Origin: Ulva prolifera
Lineage: Eukaryota > Chlorophyta > Ulvophyceae > Ulvales > Ulvaceae
DNA length: 64,000 nt
NCBI GenBank assembly: GCA_023078555.1
Contig: CM041204.1
Coordinates: 5,114,430-5,178,429 of the forward strand
Reading direction: 5' to 3'
The notes under the pieces are model-generated. The model had not been told where the DNA came from. It was given only the letters and a program-made list of their open reading frames with translations, and made no database searches. Both the position numbers and the translations under genes were made by a program. Every line of letters starts with the position of its first letter. Within the stretch, counting starts at the first letter, position 1. Shown here one piece after another: positions 11,810 to 27,065 of this stretch.

Positions 11810-12544
11810 CGAAAAGTATGGCCGGGCGGGCTCCGGCGCATTCACCCTGGTGCCGCTCCCTCACAAGACGTACGGGAGGATCGGCCCGTCCGCATTCGCC
11901 TTCCTGAACCGGCTTGCCGATGTTGCTGCAGGTTCGGGCGCAGCCTCCCGGCAGCTGTTCTTGGAGAATGCAATGCGTAACCTGTCCACAACGCTGTGCC
12001 GCACGGTGGCTCGGCAGGTGCACGCCGCTGCCCCGCTGATGGCACGTCATGCGGGCAAGGCAGTTTTGACGGGGCTGGCAGTCCCGTCCGATGACCTCAC
12101 GCCGCTCACAGGCCACCCGGCCTGAGCGGCGCTGCGCGCCCGCCCGGGCTGCCTGATAGGCGGTCGTCGCTGCGTGCGCTCGCGGCCTCGTCCGCATTGT
12201 CGTAGTGGCGGCTCTGGCGTACCGCGCTTCGCAGCTGTCTTCCCCGTGCGTCTGCCTGTGGCCCGCCATTGGGGCGCAGCCGGGGAGTTTGGGCCGGCTG
12301 GGCTGGACTGTGGGCGTTGCGGGTGTGGGTTTGGGGTGGTGTGCAGGGGCTGGGCGGGGTGGGTTGTGCTAGGGGAGGCGGGGGCTTCCCCGGGGCGGGG
12401 GTTGTTGTTGGGGTCTCGCTGTTTCTTTGCACGGCAGCCTTGGCTGCATGTGCTTTCGGGGCTTTTGCGCCTGGCTGGTGGGCGGGGTGCGGATGGGGGT
12501 GGGCGTGTGGGTGTGCTTGTGGGTGTTGGGTGGGAGGCTTGTGT
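11807..12544 (+). mobile_element. Truncated LINE copy: ORF2 C-terminus plus 3' UTR
   Basis: A frame ending at the stop near 12123 encodes the C-terminal tail of a non-LTR retrotransposon ORF2 (YGRIGPSAFAFLNRLADVAA, later HAGKAVLTGL and PLTGHPA). It is preceded by the KYGRAGSGAF segment. Equivalent tails follow the RT/RNase H region in L1-like elements of algae and plants. The reverse transcriptase itself is absent, so this is a 5'-truncated dead copy. About 400 bp of G-rich 3' UTR follows, very similar to the copy at 12929-14364. The copy stops abruptly where an oppositely oriented 3' end begins at about 12545. Confidence 0.85.
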
Positions 12545-14556
<2,012 letters not shown>

Positions 14557-14569
14557 GCGCCAGTACGCT

Positions 14570-15353
14570 ACACGACCCCGCCGCCCGCGCGGCAGCGGCA
14601 GCCCCATGCGGCGGCCGGCCGGCGCCTGTCCCTTGCGGAAGCCGCCGAGAGCCCCCAGGACCCCCACCCCAAGGCCCCGACCAGGCCAGCCCCGAGCGCC
14701 GGAACAGCACACATGGGGGCGCCCCCATCCACAGACCCACCCAGAACGGAGCACGCCCGAGGCGCCTCGTGTCCGGGGGCTGGGGCACTCGGCAGAGGCG
14801 GCACACGCTGCCTATCAGTGCGCCCGAGCCGCGGACGACGCCCGGCCCGCGAGAGAGCGGCGAGGACGCCGCGGGCGGCTCGCCGCTCAGGCCGGATGGC
14901 CCGTGAGCGGCGAGAGATCACATGGGACCGTAAGTCCCGTCAGTACCGCCTTGCCCGCGTGATGCGCCATCAGCGGGGCAGCTGCGTGAACCCGGCGCGC
15001 GACAGCGCGGCAGAGCATCGTGGAGATGTCGCGCATCGCATTCTCCCGGAAGCGCCGTCGAGAGACCGCGCCTGCCCCTGCAGCCACATCGGCGAGCCTA
15101 TTCAGGAATGCAAACGCCGCCGGACCCACGCGCCCGTATGTTTCATGCGACAGCGGGACCAAGCTGAGCCCTCCGACTCCCGAGCGGCCGTACTTGTCGC
15201 GCTTCCGCCGGTCGGCGGCTTCCGCCGAGGCGCCGTCGCGCAGCGCCGCCGCGCGAACGTTGGAACCTGCAAGCGGGTGAGTGACACACACGTCGCCGAT
15301 CACCGGCGAGCCCGGAAAGAACGCGAGTATGTCGCCTCGCTGGGCACCCACAT
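14570..15353 (-). mobile_element. Truncated LINE copy, reverse, different 3' UTR subtype
   Basis: On the minus strand a frame from about 15350 to the stop at 14887 encodes the same ORF2 tail (GDILAFFPGSPVIGDVCVTH, later ETYGRVGPAAFAFLNRLAD and PLTGHPA). The protein is close to the forward copies. The 3' UTR beyond GCCTGAGCGGCG, however, does not match them, which suggests a distinct subfamily. It runs into the (AC)95 tract, which reads as GT in its own orientation. Confidence 0.85.
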
Positions 15354-15660
15354 GTGACCTGGGGAGGGTGGTTGGCGGGGCGTCATGCGCGGGGCTCGCG
15401 TGCGGCTGTCCGTCGCAAGGCTTGCGGGCGGCCGCCGGCGCACAGGGGAGGTCCCCTGCGGCCGCAGCGGGGCCTGCTGGGAGGCTTGTGTGTGTTGGTG
15501 GGTGTGTGTGGTCGTGTGTGTGGCTGTGTGGCTGTGGCCGGCGCGGGTGCTGACGTTGCGTGGGTGCGTTGGTGTGTGCTGCGTGTGGCTTGTTGCGTGG
15601 TGTGCGATTCCCCTGATTGTTGCTCGCGGTGCTACCTGCCTTGCTTGCTTTGTCCTTGTA
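15354..15660 (+). mobile_element. LINE 3' UTR end, forward
   Basis: Only the 3' terminal part is present: a GT-rich stretch, then a segment nearly identical to the 3' UTR of the 12929-14364 copy, ending in gctacctgccttgcttgc and tttgtccttgta. The right copy of the 14-bp direct repeat follows immediately. No AC tail beyond the few bases in that repeat. Confidence 0.82.
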
Positions 15661-15674
15661 GCACACAAGTGGCG
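15661..15674 (+). repeat. Right copy of 14-bp direct repeat
   Basis: Identical to 11796-11809. It abuts the 3' terminus of the forward LINE end, the position expected for a target-site duplication. Confidence 0.7.
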
Positions 15675-16790
15675 TGCCTTAGGCTGACCAGTGACGCTGG
15701 GGACACCGTCGTGACACGCTGCACATCAAGGCAGACCGGGCCTCAAAAGATGCATGTGCATCTACGAACAATATACGAGCACCATTATGAAGGCTACGCT
15801 ATGACATTAATCATTTCAAGTGAAATCCGTGTACAATGAATGACTCAACAGAGCTCGCGGCGTCTGCAGTCGCTTTAGCGGACCTGTCTCAACAGGCTGC
15901 AAGCGCTGATGTAGCAGAGTTTGCTGATCAAGTTAGCTCATAAAGTTCCGCGTGAGCAGAGGCTTGACGGTCGTGAATACAGTGCCACCTTTGCGTCCAA
16001 TCGTGCACGGCTGGGGCTTGAGCAAGCACAGGAAAGGATATTTGTGCAGGAGAATGACCCTGCCACCCGTGATCAGCAAGAAATGGACATAGTTGTGGAG
16101 TGAGACATGTCAGTATGTAGTAATCTATCATCTACCGCACTAACCTGCCTCAAGACATGCTGCAATACACTGCGTTTGCCTGCTTGAGCTCCGTAAGGCA
16201 CCACAGTGTGGCCATACGGCATGATCATACAGCCATACGGCTAATCATACGGCGCATACGGCGTCAACAGCCCCATAAGCCTACGGCAGTATTATTTTTC
16301 TTACTTTCATACGATTCCCTATGCAATACGCAAATTGGAACGGCCGTACTGAACGTCATTGAACTTTGTACATACAACATGATTCATGTAGACAGGTACA
16401 TGCTGGTGGTGCACATTTCGGAGTGGTGGCGCATGTCATACGCAGTTGACTGACAGCAGGCCACTACTGTTTACTTTTTCGCTGTCAAATCCTGAGACAA
16501 CCCGTGAATTGAAGCGTTCTTCTCTTGGTAGGCACCTTTCATCACATGCCCACTAAGAGGGTCATGCCACATCGAAATTACATCGAAGACGAACACCGCA
16601 TGCATGTGCCCGACGCAAGTATGGTGGAAAGTAAGCTACACAAGTCGCCAAGTCAGCTTGCAAGGAGCAGCATCTCGTATGTATGAAGCTGGTTGCGAGA
16701 ATTCAACTGGAGAATGGTATTGCGGAAACCTGACATGGTAGCCCAAGCTGCCACAAACAAGCTGTGTCAGTCCCGAGGAAATCGACAAGC
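15675..16790. other. No supported gene; possible Ala-rich ORF remnant
   Basis: A 35-codon frame at 15836-15943 (TELAASAVALADLSQQAASA) is followed at once in another frame by an acidic stretch to 16101. This could be a decayed or spliced coding piece, but nothing identifies it. Around 16207-16265 the motif catacgg recurs several times. Confidence 0.35.
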
Positions 16791-19700
16791 TTAGAGCCAA
16801 ACATCCTTCAGATAACGCTTCTGTGTTGCTAGGTCTTTCATGAAAGCTTCTGCATCACTGGCTGACTTGCATCCCCCATGCTGCACCAAAATTTCCTCGA
16901 TGCAATGGTGCACGTCTTTCGCCATCTGAGCACCGTCACCACACACGAACACACAGGCACCATCATTTACGAGCGCTGAACAGAGCTCTGACCCAGCTTC
17001 CTTCATCCGGTCTTGCACGTAAACCTGCAATTAGCATCTGGCGTCGCACACGAGCAAAATAACTGTATTGATGCAGCAATCACAAAGGGGCAACAGCAAG
17101 TGATTAGCCAAGCACAAAACCGGAAGGAAAATCCACAACCACTGCATGCACAACACTTGAAGCCTACACATGAATCACGAGCTGCATGTCTCTCGCAGAC
17201 CCTGTCTCAGTCTATGCATCATATGACACGATAGCACCAGCCTGCTGTTGACGTTACGCATTGCACACCTTCTTGTCAGTCTCCCGCGACCAAGCTAGAT
17301 GCAAATGTGCTAATGTTCCATCACTGACGAACGATTGCAGTTCCTCTTCATACAGGAAGTCCCATTCTCGCTTCCAGTTCCCGAAAAACAGCCAGCTTGT
17401 GCCGAGCATCTGGCCATCCTGCCTGGCTGCCCGCCGCTGCTGTAGGAACCCGCGGAACGGGGCAACGCCCGTCCCCGGACCAATCATGATAATCGGTATA
17501 GACGCATCCTCAGGCGGCCTGAAGCCAGTCGGTGGCCGGAGGTGCACCGCACACCAGGCACTCTCTGGACAGTCACGCTCCAGCCACGTCGTCGCGACGC
17601 CGGCATGCGTCCCCCAGTGCGTGCTGTATGCCACGACATGGAATGCAAACTCTAACCGATCCGGAGTCGCGGCCTGTGAATTGGTGAGGGAGTACATGCG
17701 TGGACGCAGAGGCGGTAGCATCTCCAGCAGCGCCGTCACGTTTGGCTTGCAAGAGGGGAAGCGCTTGAGAAGCTGCAACAGCGACGGCCGGCCTGCTGCA
17801 ATGTCGGCCTTGTAAGCGGCGCGGCCGTCCTTGCTGCTGAGAAAACGCAGCGTTGCTGCTTCGCGCGCATCTGCAGCCCATCCAGCCAGGGCAGCCAACG
17901 CGAATTTTGCGGGCGGGGTCGTGAGGTCAAATGCCCAAAGCAGCGCTTGTCGGACGGTGCTGCCGCGCCGTATGTGTGGCAGTGCGACGCCAGAGGATGA
18001 CATATCAGTCCAATCTACTGCCTTGATACACCTGCGAACACACAATCTCAGAAACAGGCAAGACACAAGTACTAACCACCCGCAACGAACATACGGAATT
18101 CAGCGGCCGTGACACAATAGCTGCGACGTCTCCTGTAATGTGCAGCACGTGAACATGCGCTTCAGTAGGTTGCCATTTGATACTGTACTGCAGGAACAGG
18201 TTTTCGGGTCTGCTACCTGTATCATGACTTGTCCTCAACAGCATGAAGCGAAAGACTCACAGCTGGTGGGTCATACATACACACAGCCAGTAGCAACGGC
18301 TGCAGCAGACAGCAGCGGAGAACGAGTGAAAGTGAGCTCTGGTCAGGATCCGCAGCAAGGTACGGCAGAGGGGCGCACTGGCTGCCGTCTATCGTAAGGA
18401 TACTGAGAAGCTCGTCCACAAGGTGAGGCTCATTGGAGGGGCACACGCCCACAGCATCTCCCGGCTGGAAGGCCATGCCTGCAGCAGCTACATCCAAAGA
18501 AATGTGAAGCACTCGCTTTGGGCACTCCTTGTGAGTCATGAGCCTGTTCTCACTCACCCGTGCCCAGAATGGCATCTGTTCCGAGTACCGCCCTGCACCC
18601 CAGCGAATTGTACAGCATCAAGGCACAGTACATGCTGCTTGTCACTGCTCGCCTAGCAGCAGCGCAGACGAAATTGATAAAAAAAAATCGATACTAAGTG
18701 CGCCGGACGTCAGCCACATGGACTAGTATGACAGGGCCACAATCAGCAAAAGCTTGGCGACAGCTGAACTGGGCGTCGCAGCACACAAGCATAGCAAATG
18801 AACGAAGGGGGGTATACCGTCAGGGTCACGATGTTGCTGCTCTGTGGTGGATGGCTGTTTGAAGCTCACTGGGTCGCATGAGCCCGGAGGTGCAAGCTCA
18901 ATTCTGAACTTTGAAAGACGGGGTGCAGGCATGCCCTGGATGTCTGCATCAGCGTCCAGAAGATTCCCTTGCAGTGTAAAGTCTTCTGGAAGATCGCAGG
19001 CCTTCTGGCCCTGAGTGTGTTCCTCCTCAACCGCTTTGTGCTCCTGAATCTTATGCACGGCATCGTAAACGCATGCTCAATGTTTCTGACAACAACTCAA
19101 TCAGACTGAAGACACAAACCAAAGCACAGCAGGCGTGCCCATCCAACACTGCCTCACACCGGCCCCATTGGATCATTTGTGCATCCAGTCACCAACGCCG
19201 GCATTGCATCACCAGGATAGGATGCACCTTAGACGCCATGGCAGCGTCTAGCGCAGTCCACAGGTTGTCGCGCCATGCATCTACAATGTCCTCCAGCCCA
19301 TCCACTTCATCAGCCTCCTTACATTTATAGAACTCTTCGGCACCATGCTTACGCATGAGGCGCTCCACAGTACGGGGGATTTTCATGAAGTTGGTGTAGT
19401 TGGAATCTCCCAGGCCCATTACGCTGAACTTCATACCGGTCAGCGGCTCGGATCGGCGCTTCAATGCCAGCAAGCCCTTACCAGAATTATCAGGACAGTC
19501 CCCATCACCAGTCGTGGATGCGATACACACGACAATCGGGGTAGTCGTAGCTGATATACCAGTAGCTGCCCAGTCATTCAGGCACAGGCATTGGGACCTG
19601 TGTTTCCGAGACAATGCTTCATCATGCAGGGACCTTGCAATTTCTTCGGACGTGCCTGTCTGAGACGCGAAGAGGAAGGTCACTAGAATTTTCCCATCTT

Positions 19701-20308
19701 CCACATCGGCTTTCGCTTGAGATGTAGCGGCGGCTGCTTTTTGAGCTCGCATGCGAGCTAGAATTGCAGCCCCACCGGTGGCACCTCCGCCAGTCGAGGC
19801 CCCATTCACGGAGGCCTTCGTAGACCCATTTTTCGGCGTTTCGGTGCTGCGTGTCACGTTCAGGGCTCTAGCAGCTGGTTTGGGTGCACTATCAGGCACC
19901 CGCTGCGGTGCAGTGCCCTCTGCTGCGGAAGTACTCGTGCCATCCTGAATCACGCAAACAAACGTAAACACAAGAAACTACGCGCATCCACTCACAGGCC
20001 ATGTGCAGGAGCAGCTGAATTAGGTCCTGCAGTCTTGTCGCGAAACTGTAGACCGCTGATCGGAATCGACAGATGTTTCGAAGCACATCAAAGTCACTTA
20101 TATGGTAAAAAAACAAATCATAGCGCAAGCAACCAGGAACACTCCATATCTGTACCTGTTCAGCGGATGCAGAAGCTGTTTTGCTGTAATCATCGGACGG
20201 GGCTTTCTTCCATGTCAGCAGGCCACCGATGCCGCACAGCACTGCCATTGCAACCGAAACAGCAACTCCAACAGAAGTGACAGACATCTGAATTTGCTTT
20301 TGCGACAT
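16791..20308 (-). CDS. CPR: NADPH-cytochrome P450 reductase
   Basis: The enzyme passes electrons from NADPH via FAD and FMN to microsomal P450s, anchored in the ER by an N-terminal helix. Exons run 20308-20156 (start ATG and membrane anchor VAVSVAMAVLCGIGGLL), 19944-19228, about 19043-18818, 18592 to about 18400, about 18046-17269, and 17024-16791. The FMN domain shows FASQTGTSEEIA, STTGDGDCPDN and MGLGDSNYTNF. The FAD domain shows PFWARVSENRLMT, QPGDAVGVCPSNE, DLTTPP and RMYSLTNSQ. The NADPH site shows IMIGPGTGVAPFRGFLQQR. The C-terminus is KRYLKDVWL, with the tryptophan that normally stacks on FAD. A Ser/Thr/Gly/Ala-rich linker of about 80 residues lies between anchor and FMN domain, longer than usual. 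The junction between the fourth and fifth exons is not settled; GTACCT is the best phase-compatible donor. Identity is secure. Confidence 0.95.
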
Positions 20309-20590
20309 ATTTAGCGTTCAAAGCTGCATCCGACTGTGCCTACGGCTACTGCAACGACACGGCCACATACAGGAACCAAGCGGCAAACTACGCGGGGGTA
20401 TGCAGGCAACAACGTTGACCAGTGATCCTCACCAAATTCGTATGTGGTAGGTTGTGGCTGCTGCAGGTTCTTGTTGGCGAAGTCATCGCAGTGTTGAATG
20501 CTGTCCGCATATCCAGACATTCGGTGTGCGTCGACCGCCTTCCGCGGCGCCGCCGGAGGATGTTAAGCACACTTGCGCGCATACATCAAC

Positions 20591-20626
20591 ACCATAGCCG
20601 CTGCGGTTGCGTGCAGCGGCTATGGT
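20591..20626. repeat. Perfect inverted repeat (14-bp stem, 8-nt loop)
   Basis: accatagccgctgc is followed by an 8-base loop and its exact reverse complement. It lies about 280 bp upstream of the P450 reductase start codon. There is no poly-T run to suggest a terminator. A role is not evident. Confidence 0.9.
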
Positions 20627-21248
20627 ACAGGACGTTTGTGCATTCAGTGTTGATGCTTGCAGAATGCTACGCAGTGTCTCCATGGCTGTGCCTCACATAT
20701 CTGTTGCATAAATGAGATTCCATCTTGCCCTTCACTCTGTCCTTCGCTACATCAGAACTGAAGCATGCCTGCCACACGTCTACAGGAACAGAAAGGAAGG
20801 TCCGTGATGTGGACCTTGTTGACAAGCAGAATTAAGATCAAATTCCGTAAATCGGCCCCCAGGGTATATGTAAAGGAAAAAAGACAAAGAGGCATGCAGA
20901 CGGCAGGAAAAGCTTGCTGCACAAGAACAGGAACAACAAGACAGCACACCCGAGCCACAGCCAGCACCCCACGCATGACAACCCGCCCTTGATTTTATTT
21001 GGGCGACACCACTGTCGCTGCTTGTGACGATTCAGTGCCTCCTGCACAGGTTGACGTGCTGTACAGAGCACATGTGATCTTGCAGGTCCGGGCCATATAT
21101 GTCTCCTAAGGATACAGCAATAAATCCAGAGTCACTTTACATATGCAATCTTCAAATCTAGTGTTCCAGGAGTACCTGCATGGCAGATGCTGCAACAGGG
21201 CGTATAGGGTCATTTGATTCTACTGTGCGCAAACAACCGCCCAATGTT

Positions 21249-21268
21249 GTGTACACCGCGGTGTACAC
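21249..21268. repeat. 20-bp perfect palindrome
   Basis: GTGTACACCGCGGTGTACAC is self-complementary over its full length. It could be a binding site for a dimeric protein or chance; no gene start lies next to it. Confidence 0.9.
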
Positions 21269-22439
21269 TGCCACCATGCACACGATCCCGTGCCCTGCAC
21301 AGGAAAATCCATGCACCCATACCTATGCATACAAGGACCAACACAGGTGCATCCAATCACAAACACCCACCCATGTGCCAGTTGCCCCTGCTCTGTAACT
21401 GTGCTATGAGCACTGTGTGCGGTGCTGCTTGCCTCCCTCCTCCCGTTTGTCCTCGTTGTACACCAACAGGATCGCCTGCCACAGCCGCGTCCGAGGCGGC
21501 CAGACGCGGGACAGTCCCGGCTAGAGCTCCTCACCGCAGCAGAGCCGCAGCCATGTTCCTTTCACACAGCCGAGATCCCGCAAACATAAGCGAATTTTTG
21601 ACAGATCCCGGTTGCCGGCTGCGCAGCCGGACACCGGAAGTATCTGCACTGCTGCAGGTCGCTCCCCGTGCGCAGCCCGATTGGCCATCTGCAGCTCATC
21701 GGGCATTTCCATCATGGGGTAGCCCCGCAGCTGTGCAAAGATACACAAGGCACTGAATGTGAGCGGTGACAAGCATTGGCATTAGTGCTGCACAGACTTT
21801 GCTGATGCAGGCGACCCAGAGACGTGAGATCTGGGCTCAGACATGGATGATATGGACATGTACATGTACATCGATGAGCTTGAGAGGCTGCCGGTGGAAG
21901 ATTCATAGTAGCAAGCGCAGTAATGTTGCTTTGAAGATGCATGGTGCTGGTGCCGCTTGTGGCACCGAATTCTGTTATACTCACCCTTGATTCTCAGCAC
22001 ACGACTGGGGAACCCCCTGCGCTGAAGCAGGCCCACCTGATGCACCCCATTGAAAACCGCATATTTTCACTGGGAATCCCCTGGCCAAGAAAGGGGCGAA
22101 AAGAACCCTGCCTGCAGACCCCAGACCCCACCCCGCCCCAAAATATCCGCAACGCTGCAACCGCATTGCGGGGTGACATTGCCGCCGCAAAGCCTGCCCC
22201 ATCCAGATCCTGCACCGCGCGTTGTCACGGCAGTGATGTCTGTTGCATGTCATCTGCAGGCCATGCAGCCACCAGACACACCGCTCATCAGGCCACCAGG
22301 CCACCAGACACGCCGCTCATCAGACCTAATGTAATGGAGCACTGGGTGATGGAGGCCAGGGGAAGGCGGCCTCGGGGCACTTGTTTCACCCAAGAAATGA
22401 GGTTATCTGCTATTGGGCGGCGCTGTGAGGCTGCGGTTC

Positions 22440-22562
22440 CAAGAGATGTTCTACACTGGGTGACGGCGGTGACGGTTGCAATATGACTTGGTCGTGCATT
22501 GTTGTTATGTAAATCCTACTGTGCTACCTGCCTCTCCGCGTTGGTCCTTGTGACACACACCA
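22440..22562 (+). mobile_element. Solo LINE 3' terminus
   Basis: The end block tgctacctgcctctccgcg, then ttggtccttgtgacacac matches the LINE family terminus, with a short AC-rich tail. No ORF2 tail precedes it. A 13-bp tandem repeat (ggtccaccgggct) follows at 22622-22650. Confidence 0.6.
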
Positions 22563-23032
22563 CCAACGCAAGACAATCTGAATCCGAAGGTGGGCTTCAC
22601 GTGCGCAGATTTCAGGGCAGTAGTCCACCGGGCTGGTCCACCGGGCTGGTCCACATCGCTGGTGCACATCCTAATTTGGCTCGGATATTGTGCGTGTCGC
22701 AGCACAGACATCACAGCGGAACTGACTTCCATTCCCTCCGTTTCCGTATTCTGCAGCAGAGACTGTACAGCTCGCCTGCCACAAGCCAGCCAGGGCGTAT
22801 GTATGTATTGGGCGGCCACACAAAGCACACAATGTAGACAGTCAGGAATCACTCACCGCCCACACGAGCATCGGCCGCCGCATCCCGCAGGACGGACAGA
22901 TCACACATATGTTCACCATCACCTCAATTAGGTGACCTAAAACACACCCAGCCACTGCAACACCCTGCGCACAGCCATGCGTACCGCCAAGAATGGGCCG
23001 CACTCACACTATGATGGCACGACAGCATACAC

Positions 23033-24713
<1,681 letters not shown>

Positions 24714-25260
24714 ATAGGTTTATCTCGTGCCATCCCCATGTGCAAGTGGTATTCGTTACCGGGTGTCTATTCTGTCGAGTTGTCGTCTGCTGCTGTGCAA
24801 CGCTGCCGATGCAGATGCATGGTGGATGGAATGACGATAGAGCCCACATCAAGTTCGTTCGACGATCCACCACTTCCATCGCCTATATTGCGCTGGGATA
24901 CATGTGCAATGTATTCGGGTGGACGCGCAGAATGCTGTGGCAATGCACCGGTAGCCACGTCCTTCTGTGCGCACCGGTGTGTTGGACGTGGTTGTTCAAT
25001 ACGGAAGACTGCGATTCGCCGAGAACATGTTCACAAGTGGATCGTCCTGTTCACGCTCCATGCCTACGTTGCTGCTTGGACGCTCTAGCGTGTGCCTTAT
25101 GCTGGGCATGACAGTGCGACAGATGTCAAACGCGAGAGCTTAAGTGCAGATAACTTTGACAAACGACCGTATACTCTCCCAGAGGTTTAGCAACGGCTCC
25201 TGGCAGAGCAGCATGCGCTTGTGCCGCATAGTGCCACAGTTCAGCCTCCGCGCTGTAGAC
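24714..25260. other. No supported gene
   Basis: ORFs are present in several frames, but none shows a domain or a clear splice partner. The stretch precedes the uL6 gene. Confidence 0.45.
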
Positions 25261-25623
25261 GGGCCTGACGTCTTCATCAACATGGCATCGCAGGCGCTCA
25301 GGCGGGCCGCAACAGGTCCTTCTGGGGGCAGCATGTCTAATCTTGGAGAGGACTCAAAAAATGATGCGCCTGAATCTCATTCTGATAAGTGGGAACCATC
25401 AAGCCCCTCGGAGCACCGTTCGGCCACCGATGCCCACAGGTCTACTGTTGGACGGTCGGCCTCAGAATTCGATAATAGTCGACCAGGTGTCAAGTCCCTC
25501 AGACATCCTCGTCGAATCGAATTTTACCACAGACGGTATGGCACCGGCACCTGCCGAACGGATCGAATGGTTCTTGTTACGGCGCACTGGTAGTCATTCG
25601 CTGTAACCTTTTCACCGGTGCAG

Positions 25624-26573
25624 CCATCGAGAGATAAAAAATTTTGAGAAAAAGCAAGATAGAATCCAGCACCTGCGGGCAATTTCCAAAGAGAAGGAGG
25701 CGTATGGGCAACTTGGCATTGCTGAAGCAGCAGCTGCTGAAGCTGACCGGCTAGAAACGCCATGGCTTGCATCTAACATCCCTATAAGGCCGCCTACTTA
25801 TGCGTCCGTCAGTCATGGGAAAGACACGCCAGCGAAGACAGTTTCAGACCCACATACCAAAGCCACCGGTGCAACACTGGATATTCGACAGGAAACAAGA
25901 AGCCTTGATGTTTTAAATTTGAAAGTCGGCTATGCTGTGGACGCTCAATATGCCTTACCGGAAGAGGTGTGTGCCCCTGTTCCATTCTGCAAAGGTTGCA
26001 TCATCAACACATGGGCTCTGCGATGCCGCTTCCGTATGTCAGACGTGTATGTTCAGTGAATGGAAAGCAAACAGCGTTTTCAAAAATTGTAGGCATCGTT
26101 TCAATACCAACTGGCCATGCACTTTGCAACCTAATCTATTCTTGCACCATGCACATATCCCAAGACCGCCCTGATGTGGTCACCTGCTTCACTTGCGAGA
26201 GCTCTCATCAATTTCACGCATATATGCCCTAGCTAAATGGATTAAAGAGAGTCACACACCGAATCAATATTCGTGTCACGAAGAATCTGCATCCCGGCAG
26301 CTTCCTTCTTTACTTCTTCGCTGGGCGAGTATTTGCATGTCTTTCCTGGACCGTTCGCTAGTGTGCTCTTGTTTGGCGTGACCTTCAATTTGCGTGCAGG
26401 TCAAAGCTTTTATACTAGATCAGACAACGTTCTGTTTGTATGGGGTTGACAAAAATCAAGTGACGCAAATAGCTTCTAACATCAGGAGAATACGACCGCC
26501 TGAGCCGTATAAAGGAGCTGGAATCCGCATTGTTGGTGAAACGATCAAGCTCAAGGAGCGCAAGGTCAAGTAA
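25624..26573 (+). CDS. RPL6: Organellar (probably mitochondrial) ribosomal protein uL6
   Basis: uL6 is a large-subunit protein near the factor-binding stalk base. The last exon (26400-26573) encodes [17 protein letters not shown] and [14 protein letters not shown], the hallmark uL6 C-terminus. The exon before it (25624-25966) ends [18 protein letters not shown] and joins in phase 0 across GTGTGT...TGCAG. This aligns with the LxLGFSHPVxxxLPxG region of bacterial uL6, and the next residues match the segment leading to GxDKQ. The 5' half of that exon is charged and helical ([18 protein letters not shown]) and does not look like standard uL6, so an N-terminal extension is likely. Upstream, 25282-25590 is open in two frames (one beginning MASQALRRAATG) and probably holds the first exon. 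I could not find a junction with a plausible intron length. The bacterial-type ending argues against the cytosolic protein. Confidence 0.8.
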
Positions 26574-27065
26574 ATTACTTGAAGCAATGTAAGGCATATG
26601 TCATCTTTAGAGCTTACAAGTGTGTTCATTGGTGCTGGTCGAGGACCAAAACGCATGGCAGTCTTGCTGTAGCTTGCTGATGGCCAACTAGCGGATGCAC
26701 ATTTGCTGCGGCCCGGCCGCAGTCACGTGTTTCCTGCACGAGCCTACACAGGCTATAAGCTCACCACGCACATCCTTATGAGGGCTACAGCTGATGCCAT
26801 CAGGATATGGTATCGGCGGTGCTTGCACTGCTGTCGCCAACAGTGCGCATCCAAGCGATTTAAAGCTAAATTCTGGATGGACGCTCGTGCACGCAGTATC
26901 AGCACCGGCCTGGCACAATGCCCCAGCGCCAGTAGTGCTGCAGATTGGTCAGTGGATCGTCAAGTTGAGTGTCTTGATGCAGCTTTGTGTCACTAGCAAG
27001 CAGAAATGCATGTGCTCAGCACTCATGCTGAATTTGTCGCATGGCATGGATGCATTTTACTGTAT
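26574..27065. other. Convergent 3' ends, no gene
   Basis: Lies between the stop of uL6 (+) and the stop of the DNAJC3 gene (-). ORFs present lack any recognisable domain. Confidence 0.6.

Larger units (their letters stand above)
20309..22439. other. No supported gene
   Basis: Upstream region of the P450 reductase, followed by non-coding sequence. It contains a 14-bp perfect hairpin (20591-20626) and a 20-bp palindrome (21249-21268). A diverged piece resembling the LINE 3' end occurs at about 21420-21465 (gtgctgcttgcct, then tttgtcctcgttgtacac). A short tandem repeat (gccaccagacac...ctcatcag, twice) lies at about 22268-22323. ORFs here lack domains. Confidence 0.5.

Noticed and set aside
17261-17815. 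184-codon plus-strand ORF
   Set aside because: Antisense shadow of the P450 reductase exon.
18005-18244. Extra P450 reductase exon containing HVLHITGDVAA
   Set aside because: It resembles RVLHISLDVAAA of the real exon but does not fit the CPR order, and no phase-compatible splice was found.
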